The notes under the pieces are model-generated. The model did no database searches. It saw only the letters and a list, made by a program, of their open reading frames with translations, and was not told the DNA's origin. A DNA stretch of 64,000 bases from Omphalotus guepiniiformis (taxonomy: Eukaryota > Basidiomycota > Agaricomycetes > Agaricales > Omphalotaceae). The DNA is taken from assembly GCA_028554645.1 (NCBI GenBank), contig JAQOOI010000018.1:744001-808000 (forward strand), in the 5' to 3' direction. The position numbers and the translations under genes were made by a program. Shown one piece after another: positions 13,001 to 22,795 of the stretch (within the stretch, counting starts at the first letter, position 1; each line of letters begins with the position of its first letter).

Positions 13001-14146
13001 GCAGCAGTCAATTCACAGAATGAAGACAATATAAATGTCCTGCAAGCAGCTGCTAATAAGGGCCATGAATCTGTGGTGAAGCTTCTCCTTGCATCAGGTG
13101 CAGACATCAATGCTAAGGGTGGTGAATATAGAAGTGCTCTACAAGCAGCTGCTATAGGAGGCCATGAATCTGTGGTGAAGCTTCTCCTTGCATCAGGTGC
13201 AAAAGTTGATGCTAAGGGTAGTGAATATGGAAGTGCCCTGTATGCAGCCACTGCTGATGGCCATGAATCTGTGATGATGCTTCTTCTTGCATCAGGGGCA
13301 AAAGTCAATGCACAGGGTGGCTACTATGGAAATGCTCTACAACCAGCTGCTGCTGAGGGCCATGAATCTGTGGTGAAACTTCTTCTTGCATCAGGTGCAG
13401 ATGTCAATGCACAGGGTGGCTACTATGGAAATGCTCTGCAAGCAGCTGCTGCTGAGGGCAATGAGGCTGTGGTGAAGCTTCTTTTAGCATCAGGTGCAGA
13501 TGTCAATGCACAGGGTGGCTACTATGGAAATGCTCTGCAAGCAGCTGCTAGTAAGGGCCATGAGGCTGTGGTGAAGCTTCTTTTAGCATTAGGTGCAGAT
13601 GTCAATACACAGGGTGGCTATTATGGAAATGCTCTGCAAGCAGCTGCTGCTGACAGCAATGAAGCTGTGGTGAAGCTTTTTTTAGCATCAGGTGCAGATG
13701 TCAATGCACAGGGTGGCTACTATGGAAATGTCCTGCAAGCAGCTGCTAGTAAGGGCCATGAATTTGTGGTAAAGCTTCTTCTTGCATCAGGTGCAGATGT
13801 CAATGTACAGAGTGGCTACTATGGAAATGTGCTGCAAGCAGCTGCTAATAGAGGGCATGAATCTATGGTGAAGCTTTTTCTTGCATCAGGTGCAGATGTC
13901 AACACACAGGGTGGCTACTATGGAAATGCCCTGCAAGCAGCTGCCAGTAGAGGTCATGAATCTGTGGTAAAGCTTTTCCTTGCATCAGGTGCAGATGTCA
14001 ATGCTACAGGTGGTAAATATGGAACTGCATTGCAAGCAGAAAAACATTTCCGGCATGACTCTGTGGTACAACTTCTTCTAGAATCAGGAGCACATGGTAG
14101 ATTCAGACACGTCCTTGGACAACTTCTTCCCCTTCCAAAAACATAA
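10013..14146 (+). pseudogene. NACHT-ankyrin (NLR-like) protein gene, interrupted as assembled
   Basis: Fungal NOD-like-receptor architecture, the class linked to non-self recognition. Exon 1 (10013-10047) joins across a 52-bp intron to the N-terminal signature ASNVTINGGQF. Exon 2 runs to 10425; a GC-AG intron (10426-10475) must be removed to give the Walker A motif GKAGSGKT. Introns 10517-10572 and 11124-11179 complete a NACHT domain with VMDAFDECKN (Walker B) and LITCRY. A winged-helix-like part follows (LPKTLELTYSEQL). From 11840 there are about 23 ankyrin units of 33 residues. In-frame stops near 11454 and frame changes near 11520, 11820 and 12045 break the frame; no plausible intron removes them. 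It is either a recent pseudogene or an assembly with single-base errors. Base composition is AT-richer than neighbouring genes. Confidence 0.85.
11840..14090 (+). repeat. Ankyrin-coding tandem array, 99-bp unit, about 23 copies
   Basis: The unit encodes 33 residues of the form LQAAAxxGHESVVKLLLASG followed by ADVNAQGGYYGNA. Units near 13300-13960 are almost identical at DNA level (repeated blocks such as gtggtgaagcttctt and ggtggctactatggaaatgc). Outer units are more divergent, and the last one (LQAEKHFRH...) is degenerate. This gradient is typical of arrays homogenised by unequal exchange. Confidence 0.93.
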
Positions 14147-14369
14147 ATATAAAGTCCTTGTAAAGTAGTAGCTAGTTAGCTGAACTAGTATTTACAAGTG
14201 ACCAAATGAGTTTTGTTGTTGCTTTAGTCATGTACAATATGTAGTTCCCTTCATGTTCATGTGAATATATGTATGATTCTTGTTTATATATCTGCACCTA
14301 TTTCAGAAAAGAAATAATGTTTGTTAAATACAAGTGCCAGTTCAACCATCTCTCTGCGTCATAAATATA

Positions 14370-16079
14370 TCAAGCATCTCGCACAACTGTCTTCCCGATA
14401 GACCATCCCACCTACATGGCACATCAGTATACAATATACGAAATCAAGACTGAAGATACCCACCTTGACCAATGTTTCAACAGGTTCTTCCGAATTCTTC
14501 ACTAAATCCTCATCAAACCTATGTACAAAAAGCACCGTCAGCCACACTCAACAAACAACCCTACACACCATACTCACTCAACAACACCATCAGGGAACAA
14601 AACAATGACCGTACTCCCCCCATATGCAAAATACCCCAGCTCATCTCCCCTCCCAACGTTCTCCCCCTTTTCTTTCCCTTTGGTCCACACAACGCTCCCA
14701 ACTAGCAATGCGCCTATAGCGACGAACGCGATACGTTTACCGGTCTTGGTGTGTGTGATGTAGAGAATCGAGCGGACGTTGGCGGTAAATACATCAAAGT
14801 CGATTTCGGTTACTGCTTGTGGGTTGACTGTGCGAGAAAAGACGGTGAGAACGACACGACGTTCAGAAACAAAGTCACGGCGTACTCGTATAATACTGCC
14901 CGGGAACATCAACCACTTCGCCAATGACTCCATCAACGGGACAATGAAACCTGTGATAATCAGCAGGAGCGAGACGAAAGATTCCTATGGATGCGTTGGA
15001 GAATTCTTGAGCAGTAGGTGAGTCGGGGGGAACTTGGAGAAGGTTGGGGATGGTAAATTGGGCTCCTTTGATCCTGGGAGGGTAATTGAGTTAGATGTTC
15101 AAAGAATCGTGCGGCAGTGGACATACCAGAATTTCTTAGCGAGGGTCGCAGTTTGGTATACTGTTAATCGACAATCTGCAGCGCTGCAAATTCCTAGGGG
15201 GTTGTCAGCGTCATCAACTGGTCGCGCGTCGAGTTTGAGTTTCCTGTGAACGCGTCGCCGTTGGCCGTGATGAAAATCAAGAGTATTTTAGTGTGTTCGT
15301 ACCACTCACCGAAAGAAAAACTCGTTGAAACAACCATACTTCGTTATATCAGGTTCAAGCAGTTCGTTTACATCGATAGAGTATGTTTGGATAAATGACG
15401 GAATGGAAGCGGTTGATTCGGGTGAGTTGTAGATTGTTCCTTGCTATATGCGTTCGACGTAAGTATATCAATGGTGGAATACCATATTTATATGGCCAAC
15501 GAACTAACGAACCTTGATCGATTGTTTCTTGAGTAATTCTTCGATAGAGTGGGTTTTCAATACGTCTCGTTGGACGTGTCCGTAGAAGAGCTATATGGAT
15601 CGTTACAACAATAAACTGAATCGCTAAATGGAACTCACCAAATGCATCCCAATCCTATAACCGCAATCACAATCAAATCCTCAGTTCTTCCTCCGACTCC
15701 CTTAAACACACCATATAACCCACCTAGCATAAATCGGCATACTCTCAAATATCCTGCCCTCTCCCTCTCCACCCTCCCCACCTTGAGCTTGAGCTTGAGC
15801 TTCCACCCTTCCCCTATTCCTAACACAAACGAAATTCCCGATATGATACTCCGCAGCCAACTTTTCAATCCCAGGAACCATCCGATGTATCCACGGTACC
15901 TCAAATACATTCCTCGAATGCATATGTATCCCATGGCTTACGTCGGCGTTGGTCTGGGAATGCTCGACCATGGCTTCGAGACCTTTGGCGACATGGTCGG
16001 AAGTTGCATCGGGGAGGTTAGTGTGTAGATTAGAAGTGGATTCGAGGGGTTTAGTTAGGTGCGTAGAAGGGATGTGCAT
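14370..16079 (-). CDS. Phosphatidylserine decarboxylase
   Basis: Pyruvoyl enzyme making phosphatidylethanolamine from phosphatidylserine. The start at 16079 opens an N-terminal region of about 118 residues including HGIHMHSRNVFEVPWIH and IFESMPIYAR. A 16-nt exon (15639-15654) then gives IGMHL. Following exons encode VQRDVLKTHSIEELLKKQSI, the FNEFFFRKLK-type core, QFTIPNLLQV, IGIFRLAPADYHRFH (conserved His), NPQAVTEIDFDVF and FVAIGALLVGS. The self-cleavage site lies in YFAYGGSTVIVLF (G-S-T, where Ser becomes the pyruvoyl group). The last intron (14412-14463) must be removed for the C-terminus KVGWSIGKTVV and TGA at 14370. No clear mitochondrial leader is seen, so it may be the soluble/non-mitochondrial fungal type. 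All key motifs are intact, unlike the copy at 8.2 kb. Confidence 0.93.
15639..15654 (-). other. 16-nt micro-exon of the PSD gene
   Basis: Flanked by GT-AG introns of 69 bp (15655-15723) and 48 bp (15591-15638). It completes the split Arg of PIYAR and encodes Ile-Gly-Met-His-Leu before the LFYGHVQRDVL exon. Phases match exactly on both sides. Confidence 0.85.
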
Positions 16080-16236
16080 GGTCGTTTGGTTGAGAGATTA
16101 GTTGGGAGGGTTTCAGGTTCGTCGTCGGTGGGTGTGGGGTTGGGACTAAAAATAGATATACTCCGACGGATACACTGTCCAAGTTACCATCTAGACAACA
16201 TATATTATACAACAATCCAACATTTAAATAAGAATA

Positions 16237-17927
16237 TCACGCCTCCTTCAAATTACCTATACTATTACCAGCTGCAGAACGACTCCCACTAGTACTCCCA
16301 CTCGGTCCAGCAACAAGGCTAGACCCACTCAAACCCGATTCCAAACCCTCATTCGCTCTAACGACAGGATCTGACCCAAAGTCTTCTTCGATGATAGTCG
16401 ATATAACACCAGGTGCAGCACGAAACCCATGCATCGTGCTAACTTCTTGGTCTACCCCGTTCCTGGTGGGCCCTTGGGTGCTTGATGCCCCGCCGGAGTG
16501 TTTGTACTCCCATTCACGGATGTGGAGGAGGAAGCGGGCTGTTAGGAGGCCGGAGAGGCTGCGGGAAGGTGGGGTAGGATTTGGTGGGGCGTGTGATAGA
16601 ATCAGACTTACGGAAGTGTTATGGCGTTTAAAAGTCTTTGAAAAAATCCGGACTTGTTGTGTATTTTAGATGTTGTCAATGCTTTCGGTGGGACAAAGAC
16701 ATACCGGTGCTCGCTGAGGGAAAACATCAGTCATGTAACCCAACCAGAGAAAACATTTGCAAGAACTCACAAAATTAAGAATAACCGCAGCAGTTGTGAA
16801 CAACGATACGATACTGCGGTCGAAAATATGTAGCTCAAATCAATCAATCATCCGATACTTATGATAGTACTCACCTGAAATACAGGATACCTATCGCAAA
16901 TCGCAAATCGCTAAGCAACCCTGGATCTATTCACAATACACTCACCTTGTTCAAAAATCATAAACATGAAACCCCTCTTCTGAGCTTTCCAAGGAGAATT
17001 GGCAACTTTGAAAGCTTTGATGCTCCGAAAGGAGGTAAGGAACACAGAAGAAAACTCGAATACCACCATGAGTATTGATAAGAGATCGTTCGCTATGCCA
17101 TAGACCGTTGGTATTGACTCTGAGTGGCTTCTAGGAAAGGATAATATAACTACCTCTGTAAACCGGCGTTAGATCTCTTTGATAAAACATGAAAATGAAA
17201 ACAAGCGTAGGTACTTACATTGGGATACTCGATGACCCGACACATCTAAGCCCTGGAACGTGAGTCTAAACAAAAAGAGTCATCAGCATAAGTAGACAGC
17301 GGAAAACAAGAAGGAGATGGCGTACGATATCAAGCGCAACACAAGCTAGTCCCAACACCGCAAGATACGCCAGAATGATTCGATTCTGGCCCCAAACAGC
17401 ATACGTCCGTCCAGTAAAAGTGACTACCCCAACAAGAAAAAAACACATTAACCCATCACGCGCCCAATCGACCCAAAGAGAAAACACAAAGTCCCCATAA
17501 CTCGGAGAATCGACGTACCAATAACAGCCGCCCTCCCAAGAACACTCAACGCCCCAATAATCTTATACCAAGCATCACAACTACTGTTCAGTTTATCCGC
17601 TATAGCCAAGAGGTATAGGACGTTGCCTAAAAGCGCATAACGGCAGAATAGGTAGAGAAATGTCGATAGACGGAGTTTGGATCCCCAGACGTATTTAACT
17701 TCGAGAGGGAAGGTCAAGGCATAGTCATACCAGATGAGTGCTAGATGGATGAAGAGGATTAGTTAATTATAAGATGAGCATTCGTGGAGTGAGAGGAGGA
17801 AGACGCACCGATGCTTGACCATTGGATATCGAATTGGAGGTAGCTTGAGTGGTTTGTGAATTCAGTTCAAGAACACGCACAGAAGAGACACCACGTACTG
17901 GGTTGTAGCTTGACTAGCAGAAACCAT
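16237..17927 (-). CDS. DUF6533 multi-pass membrane protein, copy A
   Basis: Member of the basidiomycete DUF6533 family: seven-helix, receptor-like membrane proteins of unknown function. The start MVSASQATT at 17927 is followed by a short exon, then the family core WYDYALTFPLEVKYVWG and LFCRYALLGNVLYLLAI. Further helices are AYLAVLGLACVALDIVRHLL, the ESIPTVYGIANDLLSILMVV region and one with FTTAAVILNF. The C-terminal tail after about 16.6 kb is hydrophilic (ARFLLHIREWEYKHSGG, VISTIIEEDFGSDP) and ends at 16237. It has at least seven introns. It is paralogous to the gene at 22.8-24.5 kb and lies in a duplicated block. I cannot assign a ligand or pathway. Confidence 0.85.
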
Positions 17928-19240
17928 TTCGGTTTGAGTTGATTTTAGTGATCAGTTAGATTCGGGTGGGAAGTGCTAATGACTCTTCTTTCGGAGATTC
18001 CTATATAGACCCCACACCCCCAACTCCAAAAGCGAACATTCCATCCGTATCCAGATTCCACACATAGCCTCGCACCTTCCTTTACACATACCAAAGAAAG
18101 CTCAAGGCCCCCTTCGTCCCATCCCCCCCACGCCCGGATAAGTATAGAGAGTTTGATACCGCACGATACCGCACGCCGGGCTATGGCTTGGGCTAGGGTC
18201 ACTAGACGTTCATCTATCTAGAAGATTAGAATAACTTTGATAGTCAAATACAAAAAACTCCAACGCACAGTACCCAAAAAGTCCCCGAGTCCGTATAGCC
18301 CGCAAACCCGTGAACTCGCGTGAATAACCGTCCAAGCTGCTGCCTACCAAATGAAGTCGTATGCGAAACGGTGGTGTACGTATGTTTCTTGGATATCATC
18401 ACTTGCGAAGGATGGGAGCCATTCAAGTCGTAACTGATTCGTGGATCCGTGTTTCGTGTTTCAAGGACGAGCAAAAAATAGGATGATAATCAGGTTCCAC
18501 CTGATAACCGCAGCATGAGATGCTCCATACCCACTCGTACCCACCATCCGCGGAACTATGTACGCACGCACGTTTCTCCGACTCAGGAACCAGAAAGAAG
18601 AAGAAGAGTCTGCCTGACTGAATCATGGGGTCCAAAAGTGGAGCATCAGTGGGACTCGAAGATGATCTAGAGGCATAGGTATTGGCAAAAGCAAAGGCAG
18701 AAGGTTCAAGGCAGAAGGCGGTGGTGTTGTTATTAACAGACAATGCAATGTCTTTGGAATCATAGAGCATTCGCATTAGACTTCATGATATATTGGATTT
18801 ACCAGACGGTGGATTCAAGCCAACAGTAACAGAACAAGATCAGGATTCTGTTGGTTGTATTTTTGACAGTCGTTTCAGCAGCATATAATCACTTCGAGCG
18901 ATGTCGATGATGTTCCCGTCCTTGATAGTCATTGGCATATGTATGTACATAGCACGGACGAACATAGAGACCTGGCATTGATCTACAACTCGGTTCCTAT
19001 ATACATACTTTTGAAGCCATCTGACCATAAGTCATGGGAGCGCGGCAGAAAATAGAACAAATACAACTCACACCGTCTTTCAAAATGGTCACCGTTCAAT
19101 TTGCTTCTGCAGCTCCAGCTCCGACGTTTCATTTTCTTGCACTGGAACTTTGCAAAGCATGTATCATACGCATTTGTGTACGATTATCTCTCATGCCACT
19201 AGAAACTCTGTCGACCATCGACGGTCGTTTGCGCATGGTC
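17928..19240. other. Intergenic part of duplication copy A
   Basis: No gene is supported. Open frames here (for example minus strand 18423-18776) are not kept in the matching stretch of copy B (24508-25857), so they are probably not coding even though the DNA itself is recognisably duplicated. Confidence 0.55.
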
Positions 19241-19840
19241 CCTTTCTAGATCCCGCCTTGTCATTCACCCTGCTCGTCCGACTCATCCAAATCAACAAAC
19301 GGTATGAATCATCTACCCTCCCGCCATCTACCCTCCCGCTAAAGGACAACGACCAACAAACATGTCAGTTTCGAGAAAAAAACGTTCTAGGCAACCCACT
19401 CACGACAGGCGAACCTCTGTGTTGAAACGTGGGTGGTACAGGTACAGGGAACTCCAACAACAGGTAAAGATCGCGGTACAGATTCACGGGTAACTCTTAA
19501 TACATAGGTGTACCGCCAGTAGTACCAGGTATCATGGAAATCTGAACATTCGTATAAACTGTTGGTGAAATAGATACGGCTGTGCGTGATCAACACCATC
19601 AAGTTCGTCGTGTTTACAGGTAGGAGGCCACGACAAAGTTCCATCAGCAGAAGACATAGAGCGATCTTCTCTCTTCAATGAGGGACGACCATCAACGCAT
19701 GAATTTGGGTGCAATTCTTGATGAAGTGGCAGCAAGAGAAGTTTAACCGTGACATTGTTCCTGGAAGCACAGGCTCGCGATGATTGTATTTGTCATTTTT
19801 TTGAGTGGGAGGATGTAAGACAATCAGACAGAGGAAGTGA
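19240..19840 (-). pseudogene. 3' fragment of the coiled-coil protein gene, copy A
   Basis: Corresponds to about 25858-26530 of the intact gene in copy B. The acidic C-terminal end (tcattcaccctgctcgtccg at about 19260), the LPVVGVP stretch and the TISRVTRES region are recognisable on the minus strand, but the frame is broken by stops and indels. The fragment ends abruptly at about 19840 against F-box sequence; the 5' part lies 3 kb away, inverted, at 22564-22795. Confidence 0.8.
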
Positions 19841-19857
19841 AAGAAATCGTCTAGCAG

Positions 19858-20440
19858 ACTGTAAGCAGCCACTGGCAGTGGATCCAGTATCTCACTGATC
19901 ATCTCGTCATGGTTGATGGTCAGCTCTCGAAGTGAGGGAAGACTTAGGCAGCCAAGCAATGGGCCAGGAGGGGAGTGGCCGGCAAGGCCTAACCGACGAA
20001 GATCATGGCGAAGTGGCAGAAACGTTAGATTAGCTTGAGATTCATAAACGAACAGGATCGCACTCTCCAGCAAGGACGCTTGTTCAAGAATATCCCGGGA
20101 CCACGACAGCATGGAAGAGACATACTCGGGCGGACCCATAGGAAAGAAGGAACGAGTGAGGTGAGCCGGCTACGAACATGTAATTACAGTACTAGTAGCT
20201 GACAAGGCGTAGCTGACAAAGAGTGGTAGAAGAGCTAAACATTTCCTGATAAAAAGATACTTTCGCACTCGATGCATCTCCAATTCTTCAGGTGTATTGT
20301 GGTGCGACGGATTAGGGTAGATATGATTGCGGCACAGCTGATGCCATACGAAGACGAGTACTAGACATGGAAAACATAGAGCCGAGGAAAAGTGCAAAGC
20401 CAATCCCATAATCTTTTTATTCCCGGATTCGAGCACGGAT
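19858..20440 (-). pseudogene. Partial F-box/LRR gene copy
   Basis: Matches the middle of the adjacent F-box gene (about 21058-21480). LPLRHDLRRLGLAGHSPPGP and LREL-INHDE correspond to LPLRHDLRRLRLVCYFPLGP and LRELIIKHDE in the intact gene. The upstream piece at 20240-20436 matches the PGNTKLWDWLCTF region but in a broken frame. It lacks an F-box and a C-terminus. Its 3' edge is joined to the coiled-coil gene fragment, so one open frame (19675-20139) reads across both genes. Confidence 0.8.
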
Positions 20441-20582
20441 TAAAAGCTTTGTCCAAAAAGCTTCGACCTTAGTCAGGAAATTCGAAGCAGATGAGAACAA
20501 TCTACCAAGAATGAATCGGAAGTCAGCATAGGCTTGAACGAAGACGAAGCTGCGTAACGCACTTGCATGAAATTCCAAACTA

Positions 20583-22097
20583 CTACAGGTGCTCAAAGGA
20601 CACAGACAATCCTGAAGCTGCTAAAGCATTCAACTGTGCAAAGTCCTTTGGACGCTCTATTTTCGGTAGAGTGAAGTATCCAATAGTGAGTTGTTTGAGC
20701 TGGCAAACATGAGCTTGAGTAGGTCCGTCTGGAAGGGTTTGTATTTGACCAACACACCGGGACATGGCCATCTGTGATATAACCCCGTCCCTGGTGTGCA
20801 TTAGAGTCTTCATCGTTAATTTTTCTAGCTTTGGGAGGATTTGCGGGGCGCTTTCGCGCACAGTCAGATGATCAAAGAACGCGTCTCCCTGGGGAACTTG
20901 GAGATCATAGACAGACAACTCAACGAGGCTGTTATTAATGCTTGGGTGATTCAGGCAACTAATAAGTTGGTCTTCTGTCATCGTGGTTACTGAAAGCGAA
21001 AGGTATACGATCGAGCACGAAGACCTCGTCAAGAAAGATAGAATGTGTTGGGAGAGCGGACTGTAAGCAGTCACTAGCAGCCACGTTACAGAATCCTCGT
21101 CATGCTTGATGATCAGCTCTCGTAGCTCAGGAAGAATTAAGCAGTCAAGTAATGGACCGAGAGGGAAGTAGCAGACCAGGCGTAATCGACGAAGATCGTG
21201 ACGAAGTGGCAGAAGCATTGGATTGGATAACGTAGCCTGAGAAATGAATAGGTTCGCGCTCTCCAACGAGGACGCTCGTTCAAGAACATCACGGGTTCGC
21301 GACAAATTAAGGCCTGCCTTGTGGAAGAAATTAATGTTTCGAATCTGAGACCAGTTGAGGTGTGAGGGGATGTGACAAGACGTGATAGTATGGAGCTGAG
21401 AGGAATGTCCAATGAATGTGCACAACCAGTCCCATAATTTTGTATTTCCTGGATTTGAGAGTGGGCCAATAGAAATATTAATGCACTCTAGCAGACATGC
21501 ACCGTCTGGAGGAATGGCGGGGTAAGACTGGCTTGCTGACACGGTGCTTGTGCAGCTGAAAGAGAGGAAGCTCCATCGATCGATATGTGGTACGAGCAGT
21601 TTCAATAGCTTTGGCATTTGACTAGGTGCGGCATCCAAGTTTAAGCTGATTGAAAGTGGTGTTGCTCCCGACCTCTCGAGCCATGTCGAGATCCATGCTA
21701 TTCCTTCCCATTTCTGACCCTTTTTCAACGTCGGGACGTCAATTTTGATTTGGTTCCAGAGAGCCGGAGTAGATATTGCTGTATGTCTCCAAAAGCTGGA
21801 TACATTGCATAAGAGTAATGGAGTATATTTCTCGTCGGGTGCCAGTGGTAGATGCACCCAGGGCAGACTGTCGACGAAGATTTTGGCCAGAACTTCAGGA
21901 GGAAGATCGTCGATAGTAACAGCGTTACTAATCGAATTGTCTTCTCGATTGTTTGGCAGAGCGCTATTATAGCTATCACTCCCAGTGTTTGACTGTAAAC
22001 CGTGTAGTCGTGAGTACGGTGCGTTATGGACTGAAGACTACGAAATAGTTACCACTTCTCCCATCAAATTCAAGTCAGAAGTGTGAGGTATACTCAT
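20583..22097 (-). CDS. F-box protein with leucine-rich-like C-terminus
   Basis: Probable substrate adaptor of an SCF ubiquitin ligase, by the family rule that the F-box binds Skp1. A short first exon (22097-22053, MSIPHTSDLNLMGEV) is joined across a 60-bp intron (21993-22052) to an exon that opens with IDDLPPEVLAKIFVDSLPW, the F-box core. VCNVSSFWRHTAISTPALW-type sequence follows (here LLLCNVSSFWRHTAIS), typical of agaricomycete F-box proteins. The remainder is leucine-rich without regular motifs, ending ALAASGLSVSFEHL. It sits inside the remains of coiled-coil gene copy A. Substrate unknown. Confidence 0.82.
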
Positions 22098-22563
22098 TGC
22101 AGACAAATATCGATGAAACTGAAGGTATGGAGGATGATAGAGCGTTGATATGCATCTGGGCTGAGTCGTGAACAAAACGAGGTCAGTCGTCTTCTCAAAT
22201 GATATCCGTGGTTCCGGACGGCTAGCCCTCCCTCATCTTCTCCTAGATCTTTCTCCTCATTCCAATATCATGACTCCCTCGTCCTGTTAGAGCTGGTGTA
22301 GAACGAGGAGGCGAAGAGCGGCCTCAATCAGGCAAAGGAAACTAAGGACGCGGTATTGAGCGCGTAGAAGACGACGACCATGGAGGAATTCAGGAAAGGT
22401 TTGATTGATTATGTAAATTATGTGACGACTGAGTCATATGCGGTTTGTGAAGAAACAGAATGTCCTATTGTACAGGCTGAGGTAGACTATGAGTCTACAT
22501 AAATCTGGTCTAACCGCAAGCTGCCCGCAAGCTCCCAACGACTTAGAGCAAGGTAAAGAAATT
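22098..22563. other. Spacer between F-box gene and rearranged fragment
   Basis: No gene is seen. It should include the F-box gene promoter and one breakpoint of the rearrangement that moved the 5' piece of coiled-coil gene copy A. Confidence 0.4.
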
Positions 22564-22795
22564 CAAGGCTTGAAGATGGCCAAGAACGGCGTCAACCCTG
22601 AATATTCGATTTCAACGGCTCATCTGTTCTCCAAGGACATTCCTCTTCCGCCTGTGGTGCCTGATAAATCTGCTACGTCCACTCGCGTATTGCTACATTA
22701 TACAAGAACAAATTACAGAAGTTTCGGGAAATAGTGGATAAGGAATGATGGAACGCACGAGATCACCACGACAATGTTCAAGGATGAGCATAGGC
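22564..22795 (+). pseudogene. Inverted 5' fragment of the coiled-coil protein gene, copy A
   Basis: On the plus strand, KDIPLPPVVPDKSATSTRVLL matches KDIPLPPVAPVDKSATSTRILL in the first exon of the intact gene (27.5 kb, minus strand). Upstream, ggcttgaagatggccaagaacggcgtc matches its RLEDGQERRP region. Downstream similarity continues through the region encoding EITAVKTLFKEEH, with stops. Its orientation is opposite to the 3' fragment at 19.2-19.8 kb. Confidence 0.8.

Larger units (their letters stand above)
16237..19840. repeat. Segmental duplication, copy A
   Basis: This block matches 22778-26540 in the same orientation and order: DUF6533 gene, its upstream region, then the 3' part of the coiled-coil protein gene. 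Matching landmarks include MVSAS starts at 17927 and 24507, cctttatatagac-type upstream sequence, aaccaagccaacagtaacagaacaag at about 18815 and 25367, and ggaactccaacaacaggtaaagatcgcg at about 19450 and 26024. Similarity stops at about 19840, where F-box gene sequence begins. Confidence 0.88.

Noticed and set aside
12964..13308. Antisense open frame across the ankyrin array
   Set aside because: It is a shadow of the repeat; its periodic sequence follows from the 99-bp unit on the other strand.
15635..15934. Minus-strand open frame with hydrophobic segments in the PSD gene
   Set aside because: It reads through PSD exon 1 in the wrong frame and through an intron; the PSD chain explains the region.
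18423..18776. Minus-strand open frame of 117 codons between DUF6533-A and the coiled-coil relic
   Set aside because: The matching DNA in duplication copy B does not keep this frame, and no motif or intron structure supports it.
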